Origin: Anaerolineae bacterium
Lineage (GTDB): Bacteria > Chloroflexota > Anaerolineae > DRVO01
DNA: 64,000 bases
Direction: 5' to 3'
Assembly: GCA_013178015.1 (NCBI GenBank)
Contig: JABLXR010000004.1
Span: 48,603-112,602, forward strand
Of this stretch, positions 34,302-42,699 are shown one piece after another. Position numbers and translations under genes: made by a program. The notes below the pieces were generated by a model that saw nothing but the letters and a program-made list of their open reading frames with translations, was not told the origin of the DNA and did no database searches. Within the stretch, counting starts at the first letter, position 1. Every line of letters starts with the position of its first letter.

Positions 34302-35690
34302 CTACACCAGGGCACCATTGCCGGACAGCCGGCTCCGCAGGGTCTGCACGTCTACATGGGCGACCACACCATCCTCGGCGGCCGCCAGGGCTGCTGCCAC
34401 CCCGGCCGCTTCCCCGATGGCCATGCAGGTGCCCATCACCCGAGCGCCGGCCATGGCTTCATGAGTGGCGGAGATGCTCCGGCCTGCTACCAGCAAGTTG
34501 GCGCTGCCTTTAGGAACCAGGCAGCGGTAGGGGATGTCGTACCAGTCCCCTTGGGGTGGGCAGAGAGACTCCCGGTCCGGGTACATCCTCCGATTCTCCG
34601 CCTTCCAGAAGGCACACCGCTCGCCTCGAGGGCACTCCCGGATGCACAGGTGCACGGGATAGGTGTGTCCCAGGGGGCAATGTATGTCTATCCACCACGA
34701 ACCACGGGCCACCGCGTCTTCGAACTTGCGGCCGGAGGTGACGTCGTCGCCGGTGAGGGTGTACAGGCCCGTCACTTGCCGGCTCTCCCGGGCCCCTACC
34801 TGCGGGGCCGTGGCCAGGATGTAGGCGTCCTCGAACCCCTCGGCCTCGGCGCGCAGCGTCTCCAGCAGCTTCCAGACCTCCCGACGCGCCATGAGCTCGC
34901 CCCGAGTCAGGTCCCCCACGTCGGTAGGATCGGCCGGAATGCGGGTCACGTTGGGGGAGTAGTAGTCATCGTGCACCGTGTTGACCGCCAAGAAGCCGGG
35001 GTGATAGAAGCTGAGTTCGCCCGTCTCCAGCTTCCGTCGCACCAGCTCAATGGCCTTCCGGCGTTGTGCTTCTCCCAGGTCGGGGACCCCGGCGAGGTAG
35101 AAGAAGGAGCCCATGGATTGCACCGCCCCATCGAAGGCCCGTCCCTGAGTGAAGGGAAGGCCGGCGCGCGCAGCCAGGTCCGCGTCCCCGGTGGCGTCTA
35201 TGACCACCTTCCCCACCACGGCCTGCCGGCCCGACTTGCTCTCCACCACCACGCCCTCCAGATGGCCGTCGGCCGCGACGGCATCTACCGCCAGGGTGTG
35301 CAAGAGCAGCTCTACGTCCTCCTGGGAGATCATCTCGTCAGCGACGTACTTGAATGCCTCCACGTCGAAGTTGATGCCCCACTGCTTCAGCGCCTCTTCC
35401 CAGCCGGTGGCGCCGCCCAGGGCGTGCATGCGATCGGTCATCTCCTGCAGAATGCCCTGCACGATGGGCGTGTCGCTGTCGTGGGCAGTGTGTCCCAGAA
35501 TGGGCGCCACCATGCCTGCCGTGGCCAACCCACCCAGGAACCCATACCGCTCGACCAGCACAGTGCGCGCCCCCTCCCGCGCTGCCGCCACCGCGGCAGC
35601 GAACCCAGCCGGGCCGCCGCCCGCCACCACTACGTCCGCCTCCGCGATCACCGGCAGTTCGCGCGCCGGCTCCCTCAACACCCTCGCCAT
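34302..35690 (-). CDS. FAD-dependent oxidoreductase (FAD_oxidored family)
   Basis: A 462-residue flavoprotein. ADVVVAGGGPAGFAAAVAAAREGARTVLVER is the dinucleotide-binding fold, GGLATAGMVAP the family motif, VVIDATGDADLAARAG the second FAD contact, and GRSISATHEAMAGARVMGTCMA the C-terminal closure. A Cys-rich loop (CPLGHTYPVHLCIRECPRGERC) may hold a metal or Fe-S cluster, which is uncommon for the family. ATG 35690 is chosen over the ORF start because TAGGAGAGG lies four to twelve bases upstream. It follows the ferredoxin-reductase-like gene by 44 bases and may share its transcript. Confidence 0.88.
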   Translation of the reverse strand: MARVLREPARELPVIAEADVVVAGGGPAGFAAAVAAAREGARTVLVERYGFLGGLATAGMVAPILGHTAHDSDTPIVQGILQEMTDRMHALGGATGWEEALKQWGINFDVEAFKYVADEMISQEDVELLLHTLAVDAVAADGHLEGVVVESKSGRQAVVGKVVIDATGDADLAARAGLPFTQGRAFDGAVQSMGSFFYLAGVPDLGEAQRRKAIELVRRKLETGELSFYHPGFLAVNTVHDDYYSPNVTRIPADPTDVGDLTRGELMARREVWKLLETLRAEAEGFEDAYILATAPQVGARESRQVTGLYTLTGDDVTSGRKFEDAVARGSWWIDIHCPLGHTYPVHLCIRECPRGERCAFWKAENRRMYPDRESLCPPQGDWYDIPYRCLVPKGSANLLVAGRSISATHEAMAGARVMGTCMAIGEAAGVAAALAAAEDGVVAHVDVQTLRSRLSGNGALV

Positions 35691-35734
35691 CGGTCCTCTC
35701 CTAAGCATTTGTCCCGGCCGCCCTCGTCATCGGA

Positions 35735-36970
35735 TCAGGCGGGCAGCTCTGCCAGCGACACTTGAGGGTCCGCTAGCATGGCAGCCACCTCATCGAATCG
35801 GGGCCGCCTCTGCACCAACGCCGGAACCGCCGTCTCTTCCTCCTCGGGGAGGCCGCTCCCCAGTGCTCCTACCAGCCGCCCCTCTCGGAAGTAGAAGTAG
35901 GCGAAGCTGCCTTCCTCGGGCAGGCCCCGCCGCACCGTCGCTTCCCACGTCTCCAGGTCGCCCCACACCCGCACCGCCAGGTCGAACATCACCGTCATGA
36001 AGGAAGGGAACGCGGTATAGGGTTCCTCCGCCCCCGCCATGTTCCTTCCCGCCTGAGCGCCCTGTCCCCGGGCCACACTCCAGTGCTCCAGCCGCAGTCG
36101 CCTGCCGAAGGTGGGATCGGGCCAGGAGGCAATGTCGCCCGCGGCGTAGATGTGCGGGTCGCTGGTGCGCAGGCGTTCATCCACCACTATCGCCCCCTGC
36201 CGGTCCACTTCCAGGCCCGCTGCATGGGCCAGCTCGGTGTTGAGCAGGATGCCCACCCCCATGACTACTATGTCAGCCGGAAGCGATCGGCCCTGGCTCA
36301 GGGCTACCCGCTCCACCTGCTCCCGGCCCTCCACTGCGACAGCGACGTCGCCCGGGAGGATTGTGACCCCACGTTCACGGTAGAAGCGGTGCAGGTGCTG
36401 CCCCAGGTCTTCGGGCACGAGACGGCCCTGAAGCCAGGCCTCGGGGAACACCATGGTCACCTCTTTACCCATCATGGCGAGCGACGCGGCCACCTCGGCC
36501 CCGATGAAGCCGCCTCCGAGCACCACGGCCCGAGTGGCCTGCCCAGCGGCGGCGCGGATGGCGTCGGAATCCTCGATGGTGCGGAGGGTATGCACCCCCG
36601 GCAGATCGCCCCCCGGCAACTCCAGCCGTCGCGCCCGTCCTCCGGTGGCCAGCAGGAGCCTTCCGTAGCCGATGACGCTGCCATCGTCCAGCCTGAGCCG
36701 TCGCTCGCGCGGCAGCAGCTCCACCACCCGGACGCCAGTGCGCACTTCCAGGCGATGGTCCGGGTAGTAGGACTCCGGTTGCAGGTACACCCGGTCCAAG
36801 CCCTGCTCGCCCCGAAGGTACCCTTTGGACAGCGGCGGACGCTGGTAGGGCCGGTGCGGCTCCTGAGTGAGAAGGAGGATGCTGCCCCGGTCATCCACCT
36901 GGCGGGCGCCCTCCGACGCTCGTCCTCCGGCCAGACCTCCACCGACGATGACGTACTCCCTGCTATCCAT
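35735..36970 (-). CDS. NAD(P)/FAD-dependent ferredoxin reductase-like protein
   Basis: A 411-residue enzyme of the ferredoxin reductase/AIF class that passes electrons from NAD(P)H to a ferredoxin or dioxygenase partner. Features in order: FAD motif YVIVGGGLAGGRASEGARQ (with GGR replacing the usual GAR/AxxA), ATGGRARRLELPG, NAD motif AVVLGGGFIGAEVAASLAMMG, and YAAGDIASWPDP, then a C-terminal reductase domain. ATG 36970 has GGAGAGA six bases upstream. No ferredoxin gene is adjacent. Confidence 0.87.
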   Translation of the reverse strand: MDSREYVIVGGGLAGGRASEGARQVDDRGSILLLTQEPHRPYQRPPLSKGYLRGEQGLDRVYLQPESYYPDHRLEVRTGVRVVELLPRERRLRLDDGSVIGYGRLLLATGGRARRLELPGGDLPGVHTLRTIEDSDAIRAAAGQATRAVVLGGGFIGAEVAASLAMMGKEVTMVFPEAWLQGRLVPEDLGQHLHRFYRERGVTILPGDVAVAVEGREQVERVALSQGRSLPADIVVMGVGILLNTELAHAAGLEVDRQGAIVVDERLRTSDPHIYAAGDIASWPDPTFGRRLRLEHWSVARGQGAQAGRNMAGAEEPYTAFPSFMTVMFDLAVRVWGDLETWEATVRRGLPEEGSFAYFYFREGRLVGALGSGLPEEEETAVPALVQRRPRFDEVAAMLADPQVSLAELPA

Positions 36971-37472
36971 ACTCACTCTCTCCAACGCTCCCTAACAACA
37001 CAGAGTCGGCCATCCAGTCGGGCTCAGTGTAGCACCTCAGCTGTCTCCTGTCTGCCTGAGCGTTGCGCAGGGTGCACGTCAATCTGGGGGCAAGGTATGA
37101 GCCGGCACTCAGGCCGACGCCATCGCGCCTGGTCATCACTCGAGGAGTCCGCGTCCCCAGGCGCGGCGACAACCCGACAAGCAGTGCGTCTCATCTGCGG
37201 ACCGAGGGCGAACACGAGGTTCGCCCCTACGCACCGTTGCTGGCTAAGATGTGCCGCCGACAGATCGGCATCACCCCGGCAACTGCATTCCGATGCCGAG
37301 CCCCGGATGATGATAGAGGCTAGGCCCTCGGTGCCCCGATGCACACCGGAGATCACCGGCCAGCAAGGAATGACAGGAGACGGGCCCGGGCGAGAGGGTA
37401 CCCGCTCGAGCCTGCCCTGAGAGGTGTAGGCCCGTGCGGGATACGGTTGCCCTGGGGCCGCCCCTGATGGAG
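36971..37472. other. Repeat-containing intergenic region
   Basis: About 500 bases with no recognised gene. It contains a degenerate copy of the CGAGGAGTCCGCG hairpin (37141-37168) and the GGGCGAAC hairpin (37206-37226). Confidence 0.5.
37206..37226. repeat. GGGCGAAC-ACGAG-GTTCGCCC hairpin repeat
   Basis: Perfect 8-base arms and a 5-base loop followed by CTAC. Reverse-oriented copy of the hairpin at 55091-55111, which is preceded by GTAG. Confidence 0.7.
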
Positions 37473-38273
37473 CTAGAGCAGGCGGCCGATCAGGTCGCGG
37501 ATGCCCAGGAGATCCAGGGCCGACACCAGCACCACCGCAATGAGCAGCCAGCGGATGAACCGCGCCCCGCTCCTCACGGCCACCCGACAGGCGACCCAGG
37601 CGCCAGTCATGTTGCCCACCGCCAGCAGCAGCCCCACTCCCCAGTCTATCAGGCTGTTGGCCATGAAGATAGCCATGGCCATGATGGTGACCAGAAGGAT
37701 GATCAGGACCTTGATGGCGTTGGCACGGACAAGGTCGTAACCGCTGGCCAGCACCAGCCCCGAGAGCAAGAAGATGCCCACCCCGGCCTGGATGAAGCCG
37801 CCGTAGATGCCCAGGCCGAAGAAGATGAGGATCTCCAGCAGGTTAGGGTAGCTGCGGGCGCCCTCAGGCCGGCCCTTGAGCCACTGGTTGGGCCGAAACA
37901 GGATGACGAACAGCATGATCGCCATCACCACACCGATGGCCCGGCGCATCAACTCTTCGTTCAGGTTCACTGCGATCTGGGCCCCGATGAGGGAGCCGAT
38001 GACCGCCGGGACGGAGAGCATGAGGCCGTACTTCCAGTCCAGCACCTTCCCCTGGTGGAAGCTGCCCGTGCTCACTACGTTCTGCAGGAGAATGCCCACG
38101 CGGTTGGTGGCGTTGGCCACCGTGGCGGGAAGCCCTATGAATATCAGCAGAGGCAACGTTATCAGCGAACCGCTGCCAGCCAGGGTGTTGATGAATCCGG
38201 CCGCGAAGCCGGCGGCGACCACCGCCACGTACAGATACCAGGCCAACACGCCCTCCTCGACCCATGCGCCCAT
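37473..38273 (-). CDS. TauE/SafE (TSUP) family membrane permease
   Basis: A 266-residue protein of about eight membrane helices of the sulfite/organosulfonate exporter family. The two half repeats begin with AAGFAAGFINTLAGSGSLITLP and GLGIYGGFIQAGVGIFLL, both with the Gly-rich family core. ATG 38273. Export of sulfite or sulfoacetate would fit a genome with several sulfatases, but the substrate cannot be read from the sequence. Confidence 0.87.
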   Translation of the reverse strand: MGAWVEEGVLAWYLYVAVVAAGFAAGFINTLAGSGSLITLPLLIFIGLPATVANATNRVGILLQNVVSTGSFHQGKVLDWKYGLMLSVPAVIGSLIGAQIAVNLNEELMRRAIGVVMAIMLFVILFRPNQWLKGRPEGARSYPNLLEILIFFGLGIYGGFIQAGVGIFLLSGLVLASGYDLVRANAIKVLIILLVTIMAMAIFMANSLIDWGVGLLLAVGNMTGAWVACRVAVRSGARFIRWLLIAVVLVSALDLLGIRDLIGRLL

Positions 38274-38538
38274 TGCGCAGATGAACGGTCAGATACTAGC
38301 CGGTGCGCCGCCTGCGCGCCAACGATCGCCTCACCGGTCGTTCCTACCGCTCGCGTCCCATTCTCTCGCCTGTGGCCGACGATGCGTGTCTGCTGCCCAA
38401 GGAGGCCGCAGTCGCGGGCCGCCGTGCTGCGCGCGTCACCGCCCGGCAGGGAACGCCGGCTTTCATCGGGTGGAGGAGTACCGGTGCCGGGATGCCGGCC
38501 GTCGAAACCGGGGTCAGATAATACACCGCGACTCGAGT

Positions 38539-38568
38539 TTGACAGGCGCCGGGAGCCACCTGTATAGT
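38539..38568 (+). promoter_or_regulatory. Strong sigma-70-type promoter of the heme/iron operon
   Basis: TTGACA (38539-38544), an 18-base spacer and TATAGT (38563-38568). The start point would fall near 38575, giving a short leader of about 35 bases before GTG 38611. Confidence 0.75.
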
Positions 38569-38610
38569 GCGCTCCACTTAGATAAGCTTAGGAATGTGTA
38601 GAAACCGATC

Positions 38611-39270
38611 GTGAGCCGAGAAGAGATACCATCCACCGATTCCTGGTTCACCCTCAGTCAGGCAGCCAAGTACCTCGGCGTTCACTTCGCCACTCTGCGG
38701 CGCTGGGCCGATGCCGGTGAGGTCGCCTGCCTTCGCACCCCCGGCGGGCGTCGCCGCTTTGCCCGAAACGACCTGGACGCCTTCCTGGAAGGCAGGCGGC
38801 AGCCGGCCACATTCGGCGCCTTGGCCCCTCTGGAGACCCACGTTCTGGAGGTGACTCGGCGTGCGCTCGCCGAACAGGAGGTCCATCCCAAGAGCTGGCT
38901 GGTACGTTCCGGGCAGGAGGATCGTCAGTACTTCCGCCAATCCGGCAGGCGGCTGCTCGGTCTCGTCCTTCAGTTCAGCGCTCGGCCCGACGGAGAAAGC
39001 TTCCTCCGCGAGGGGCGTCGCCTGGGGGCCGACCATGGGGCCCACTGCAGCCGGGCGGGTCTCAGCCTCAGCGAGACGGTTCAGGCGTTCTTTCACTTCC
39101 GGCGCTCTCTGCTATCCGCCATCCACGAATCGGGCACGTTTGGCGGTCCGCCTGACGTTCACAGCCTGATGGTCTACCAGAGGGCCAGCGATTTCCTGGA
39201 CGAGGTGCTGCTTTCCACCATCGAGAGCTACCAGACCCAATCGCCCGCACCCACCATTCCCCCCGCCTGA
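38611..39270 (+). CDS. Excisionase/MerR-type HTH regulator heading the heme operon
   Basis: A 219-residue protein. Residues 12-60 form a helix-turn-helix of the excisionase/MerR-like class (FTLSQAAKYLGVHFATLRRW, then GGRRRFARNDLDAFL). The C-terminal 150 residues are helical and resemble an RsbRD-type or sensor-kinase N-terminal domain (FLREGRRLGADHGAHCSRAG, SLSETVQAFFHFRRSL). The C-terminal domain holds several His and one Cys that could bind heme or a metal, which is speculation. GTG 38611 follows the promoter at 38539 and the next gene starts 35 bases later, so it probably controls its own operon. Confidence 0.82.
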   Translation: MSREEIPSTDSWFTLSQAAKYLGVHFATLRRWADAGEVACLRTPGGRRRFARNDLDAFLEGRRQPATFGALAPLETHVLEVTRRALAEQEVHPKSWLVRSGQEDRQYFRQSGRRLLGLVLQFSARPDGESFLREGRRLGADHGAHCSRAGLSLSETVQAFFHFRRSLLSAIHESGTFGGPPDVHSLMVYQRASDFLDEVLLSTIESYQTQSPAPTIPPA

Positions 39271-39305
39271 CCTCCAGCGATGCCACCAGCGAGGACGGAC
39301 TGACC

Positions 39306-40505
39306 ATGCCCATCATCCGACAGCCCCACTACGACCTGACCCAGCGACCCTTCCTGGTGATCTGGGAAGCTACCCAGGCCTGCGATCTGGCCTGCCGTCA
39401 CTGCCGCGCCTCATCCCAGCCTCACCGTCACCCCGAGGAGCTGACCTCCGACGAGGCTCGCCACCTGATTGACCAGGTGGAAGCATTCGGTCACCCGCGA
39501 CCGTTGTTCATCATCACCGGCGGCGACCCTTTCAAGCGCGAAGACCTGTTCGACCTCTCCGCCTATGCCTCCGAGAAAGGATTGATGCCGGCCGTATCAC
39601 CTTCGGGCACTCCGCTGCTGAACCGCGAGAACCTGGGGCACCTCAAGGAGTCGGGGACCAGAGTCATCTCGCTGAGCCTGGATGGCTCTACCCCCGAGTT
39701 CCACGACGACTTCCGACGGGTGCCCGGCTCGTACCAGTTGACGCTGGATGGCTGGCGAGCCGCCCAGGAACTGGGGATCAAGGTCCAGGTGAACTCCACC
39801 GTCACCGGCCACAATCTGGACGACCTACCGCGTCTGCTGGAGTTGGTGCGGGAGATGGGCGCCATGACCTGGAGCGTCTTCTTCCTCGTTCCCACCGGTC
39901 GAGGCCAGGCGGACGACATGATCTCTCCCCAGGATCACGAGGCGGTGATGAACTTCCTCTACGAGGCCTCCCACATGGTCAGCCTCAAGACCACCGAGGG
40001 TCACCACTACAAGCGAGTGGTCCTCCAGCGCCAGGCCCTCGAGGAGCGAGGACTCCCGCCTGAGGATCACCTACCACTGAACCACACCTACTACCGATTG
40101 CGGGATGGGCTGGCCCAGGTTGGCAGGGCGCCCGCAGTCCCTGCGCCGCAGGAGAGGATGCGCCGGTCGCCCCTGCACATCAACGCGGGCGACGGGTTCG
40201 TGTTCGTCTCCCACCGCGGCGAGATCTACCCCAGCGGCTACCTCCCCCTCGCAGCCGGCAGCGTCCGGGAAGCCCCTCTGGCGGAGGTCTACCGGGAGAG
40301 CCAAATCTTCCGCTCTCTACGGGACCGATCGAAGCTTGAGGGGCGCTGTGGGCGGTGCGAGTTCAACCGGGTATGCGGCGGCTCCCGCTCCCGCGCCTTT
40401 GCCTTCACCGGGAACCCTCTGGCCGAGGACCCATCCTGCATGTACGAGCCCGGCAGCTTTCCCTTCGGCCTCGAGACAACGCCAGAGACGAGGGAGGCAT
40501 CGTGA
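39306..40505 (+). CDS. ahbD: Radical SAM/SPASM protein, AhbD-like (TIGR04053 type)
   Basis: A 399-residue radical SAM enzyme. The SAM cluster is CDLACRHC (Cys26, Cys30, Cys33); the Gly-rich SAM site is ITGGDP; the SPASM region has Cys in GRCGRCEFNRVCGG and DPSC. N-terminal PHYDLTQRPFLVIWEATQACD is characteristic of the group that includes AhbD, the heme synthase which oxidatively decarboxylates the two propionates of Fe-coproporphyrin III in the siroheme-dependent pathway. The neighbouring AhbC and AhbAB genes support this assignment over a peptide-modifying SPASM enzyme. ATG 39306; the end overlaps ahbC (GTGA). Confidence 0.85.
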   Translation: MPIIRQPHYDLTQRPFLVIWEATQACDLACRHCRASSQPHRHPEELTSDEARHLIDQVEAFGHPRPLFIITGGDPFKREDLFDLSAYASEKGLMPAVSPSGTPLLNRENLGHLKESGTRVISLSLDGSTPEFHDDFRRVPGSYQLTLDGWRAAQELGIKVQVNSTVTGHNLDDLPRLLELVREMGAMTWSVFFLVPTGRGQADDMISPQDHEAVMNFLYEASHMVSLKTTEGHHYKRVVLQRQALEERGLPPEDHLPLNHTYYRLRDGLAQVGRAPAVPAPQERMRRSPLHINAGDGFVFVSHRGEIYPSGYLPLAAGSVREAPLAEVYRESQIFRSLRDRSKLEGRCGRCEFNRVCGGSRSRAFAFTGNPLAEDPSCMYEPGSFPFGLETTPETREAS

Positions 40506-41680
40506 TCAGCATCACCAAGCTCCTCTGCGGCCGGTCGGCCCAGGGCGACGGCCTCCGCTACCGCTGGCGCACGGATGCCCACGCGAGCGGACTGGACGCA
40601 GCCCTGGCGCGCAAGCCCATCGTGGTGTGGAACTCCACCAAGGCCTGCAACCTGCGCTGCATCCACTGCTACTACACCGCCCACCCCCAGGCCGACCCCG
40701 ACGAGCTCACCACGGCCGAGGCCCGGGCCATGATTGACGACCTGGCTGCGTTCGGCGCTCCGGTGCTGCTCTTCTCTGGCGGCGAACCCCTGCTGCGCCC
40801 CGACCTGTACGAGCTGGGGGCATATGCGGTGAAGCGAGGGCTGCGCGCCGTCATCTCCACCAACGGTACCCTCATCGGAAGCGATGAGGCCGGCCGCATT
40901 GGCAAGGCCGGTTTCTCCTACGTGGGCATCTCGCTAGACGGCGTCGGGGAGACCAACGACCGCTTCCGGGGGGCCGTCGGCGCCTTCGAGGCCGCCCTGC
41001 GCGGGTTCCGCGCCTGCCAGACAGCGGGCGTGCGCACTGGCCTTCGCCTCACCCTCAACCGGCACAATGTGCGCGACCTCTCCTCCATCCTGGACCTGCT
41101 GGAGAAAGAGCGAATCCCCCGTGCCTGCTTCTACCACCTGGTCTACGCCGGCAGGGGTAGGCGCATGCAGGAAGATGACCTCACCTTGAGCCAGACCCGC
41201 GAAGCGGTGGACGTGCTGTTCGACCGGGCCCTGGAGTGGCAACAGCGCGGGGTGGACATCGAGCTTCTCACGGTGGACAACCACGCCGACGGCCCCTACC
41301 TACTGCAGCGGGTGCAGCGCCACCAGCCGGAGCGCTACCAGGAGGTGTTGGAGCTACTACGAGCTAGCGGCGGCAACGCCTCCGGCATCGGCATCGCCGC
41401 AGTGGACCACCGAGGCGAGGTGCATGCAGACCAGTTCTGGCAACATCATTCCTTCGGCAACGTGCGCGAGCGGCCCTTCGGCCAGATCTGGACCGACCTG
41501 AGCGACCCGCTGATGGCCGGGCTCAAGCACCGCAAACCCTTACTCATCGGGCGCTGCGCCGGTTGCCGCTACCTCGATATCTGCAATGGTAACTTCCGCG
41601 TCCGGGCCGAGGCCGTGCATGGTGATGTGTGGGCCCCCGACCCCGCGTGCTACCTTACCGATGAGGAGATCGGGCTGTAG
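40502..41680 (+). CDS. ahbC: Radical SAM protein, AhbC/NirJ-like (didecarboxysiroheme side-chain removal)
   Basis: A 392-residue radical SAM/SPASM enzyme. KLLCGRSAQGDGLRY is the AhbC/NirJ N-terminus, CNLRCIHC (Cys49, Cys53, Cys56) the SAM cluster, LLFSGGEPLLR the SAM loop, and RCAGCRYLDICNGNFRVRAE the C-terminal cluster region. AhbC removes the acetate side chains of 12,18-didecarboxysiroheme to give Fe-coproporphyrin III; NirJ does the analogous step for heme d1. No nirN or nirF is present, favouring AhbC. GTG 40502 overlaps the ahbD stop and has GGGAGG upstream; a longer ORF start at 40355 is inside ahbD and rejected. Confidence 0.86.
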   Translation: MISITKLLCGRSAQGDGLRYRWRTDAHASGLDAALARKPIVVWNSTKACNLRCIHCYYTAHPQADPDELTTAEARAMIDDLAAFGAPVLLFSGGEPLLRPDLYELGAYAVKRGLRAVISTNGTLIGSDEAGRIGKAGFSYVGISLDGVGETNDRFRGAVGAFEAALRGFRACQTAGVRTGLRLTLNRHNVRDLSSILDLLEKERIPRACFYHLVYAGRGRRMQEDDLTLSQTREAVDVLFDRALEWQQRGVDIELLTVDNHADGPYLLQRVQRHQPERYQEVLELLRASGGNASGIGIAAVDHRGEVHADQFWQHHSFGNVRERPFGQIWTDLSDPLMAGLKHRKPLLIGRCAGCRYLDICNGNFRVRAEAVHGDVWAPDPACYLTDEEIGL

Positions 41681-41721
41681 TGCCTTCGAACTCGGTTGCA
41701 GGTTGTGTCGGCGGGCAGGCC

Positions 41722-42699
41722 ATGGATGATACCGATCGCCGGCTGCTGGACGCGCTGCAAGGCGAGCTGCCCCTGGTGCCTCGGCTCTACCACGCCGTGG
41801 GCGAGCAGGTGAGGTTGGCCGAGGAAGACGTGCTCGAGAAGGTGGCACGGCTCAAAGAGGCAGGCATCATCCGCCAGATCGGGCCCATCTTCGATTCCCG
41901 TCGGCTGGGCTACCGCAGCACCCTCTGCGCCTTCCGCGTCGAGCCCGATCGTCTGGACCAGGTGGCCCGCCGCATCAGCGCCCATCCGGGCGTCAGTCAC
42001 AACTACTCCCGCGAGCACGAGTACAACCTCTGGTTCACCCTCACCCTGCCCCTCCAGTGCGACGCGGCAGCGGAGATCTCTCGGCTGGCGAGCCAGCCGG
42101 GCGTGACCGACTACCTCGACCTGCCCGCCCTGCAGGTGTTCAAGATCGGAGTCCGGTTCAGCCTGACCAGCGAAGGCGACGAGGGAGATGGACGGGCGAC
42201 CAGTGCTCCGGAAGAGCAGCGACCTCTCACCGACTTCGAGCGCCGGCTGGTGCGAGAAGCCCAAGACGACCTGCCGGTGGTTCCCAGGCCGTTCTTGCCC
42301 GCCGCTACCCGGCTGGGGGTTACCGAGGAGGAACTGCTGCACGCCCTGGAGCACCTTCGGGAACAACGGATCATGCGCCGGTTCTCCGCCGTGCTCAGGC
42401 ATCGGCGGGCCGGCTTCACCGCCAACGGCATGGGCTGCTGGGCCATACCCGAGGAACGCATCGAGGAGGCGGGGCGAGCCGCCTCCAGCTTCAGAGAGGT
42501 GAGCCACTGCTACCACCGCCCCGCCCACCCGCCTTGGTGGCCCTACACCCTCTTCACCATGCTCCACGGGCGGGAGAGAGCCGAGGTGGCCGCCGCCGCA
42601 GAGCGGTTGCGCCAGGCCATAGCCCCGGACGACTACGCATTGCTCTTCAGCGACAAGGAGTACAAGAAAGAGCGAGTACGCTACTTCCAGGAGACGTAG
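41722..42699 (+). CDS. ahbAB: Fused siroheme decarboxylase AhbA-AhbB (Lrp/AsnC-fold)
   Basis: Siroheme decarboxylase removes the acetate carboxyls at C12 and C18 of siroheme. It is normally two Lrp/AsnC-like proteins; here both are in one chain of 325 residues. The first half (to about 160) has TDRRLLDALQGELPLVPRLY and HNYSREHEYNLWFTL, the second half (from about 180) DFERRLVREAQDDLPVVPRPF and HCYHRPAHPPWWPYTLFTML, the two catalytic-His signatures. A Glu/Asp-rich linker joins them. ATG 41722 opens the usual AhbA N-terminus (MDDTDRRLL); GTG 41680, overlapping the ahbC stop, is an alternative. Confidence 0.88.
   Translation: MDDTDRRLLDALQGELPLVPRLYHAVGEQVRLAEEDVLEKVARLKEAGIIRQIGPIFDSRRLGYRSTLCAFRVEPDRLDQVARRISAHPGVSHNYSREHEYNLWFTLTLPLQCDAAAEISRLASQPGVTDYLDLPALQVFKIGVRFSLTSEGDEGDGRATSAPEEQRPLTDFERRLVREAQDDLPVVPRPFLPAATRLGVTEEELLHALEHLREQRIMRRFSAVLRHRRAGFTANGMGCWAIPEERIEEAGRAASSFREVSHCYHRPAHPPWWPYTLFTMLHGRERAEVAAAAERLRQAIAPDDYALLFSDKEYKKERVRYFQET

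Noticed and set aside
39306..40505. SPASM protein as a peptide-maturation (RiPP) enzyme
   Set aside because: No precursor peptide or recognition-domain gene nearby; linked AhbC and AhbAB favour the heme role, though the alternative is not excluded.
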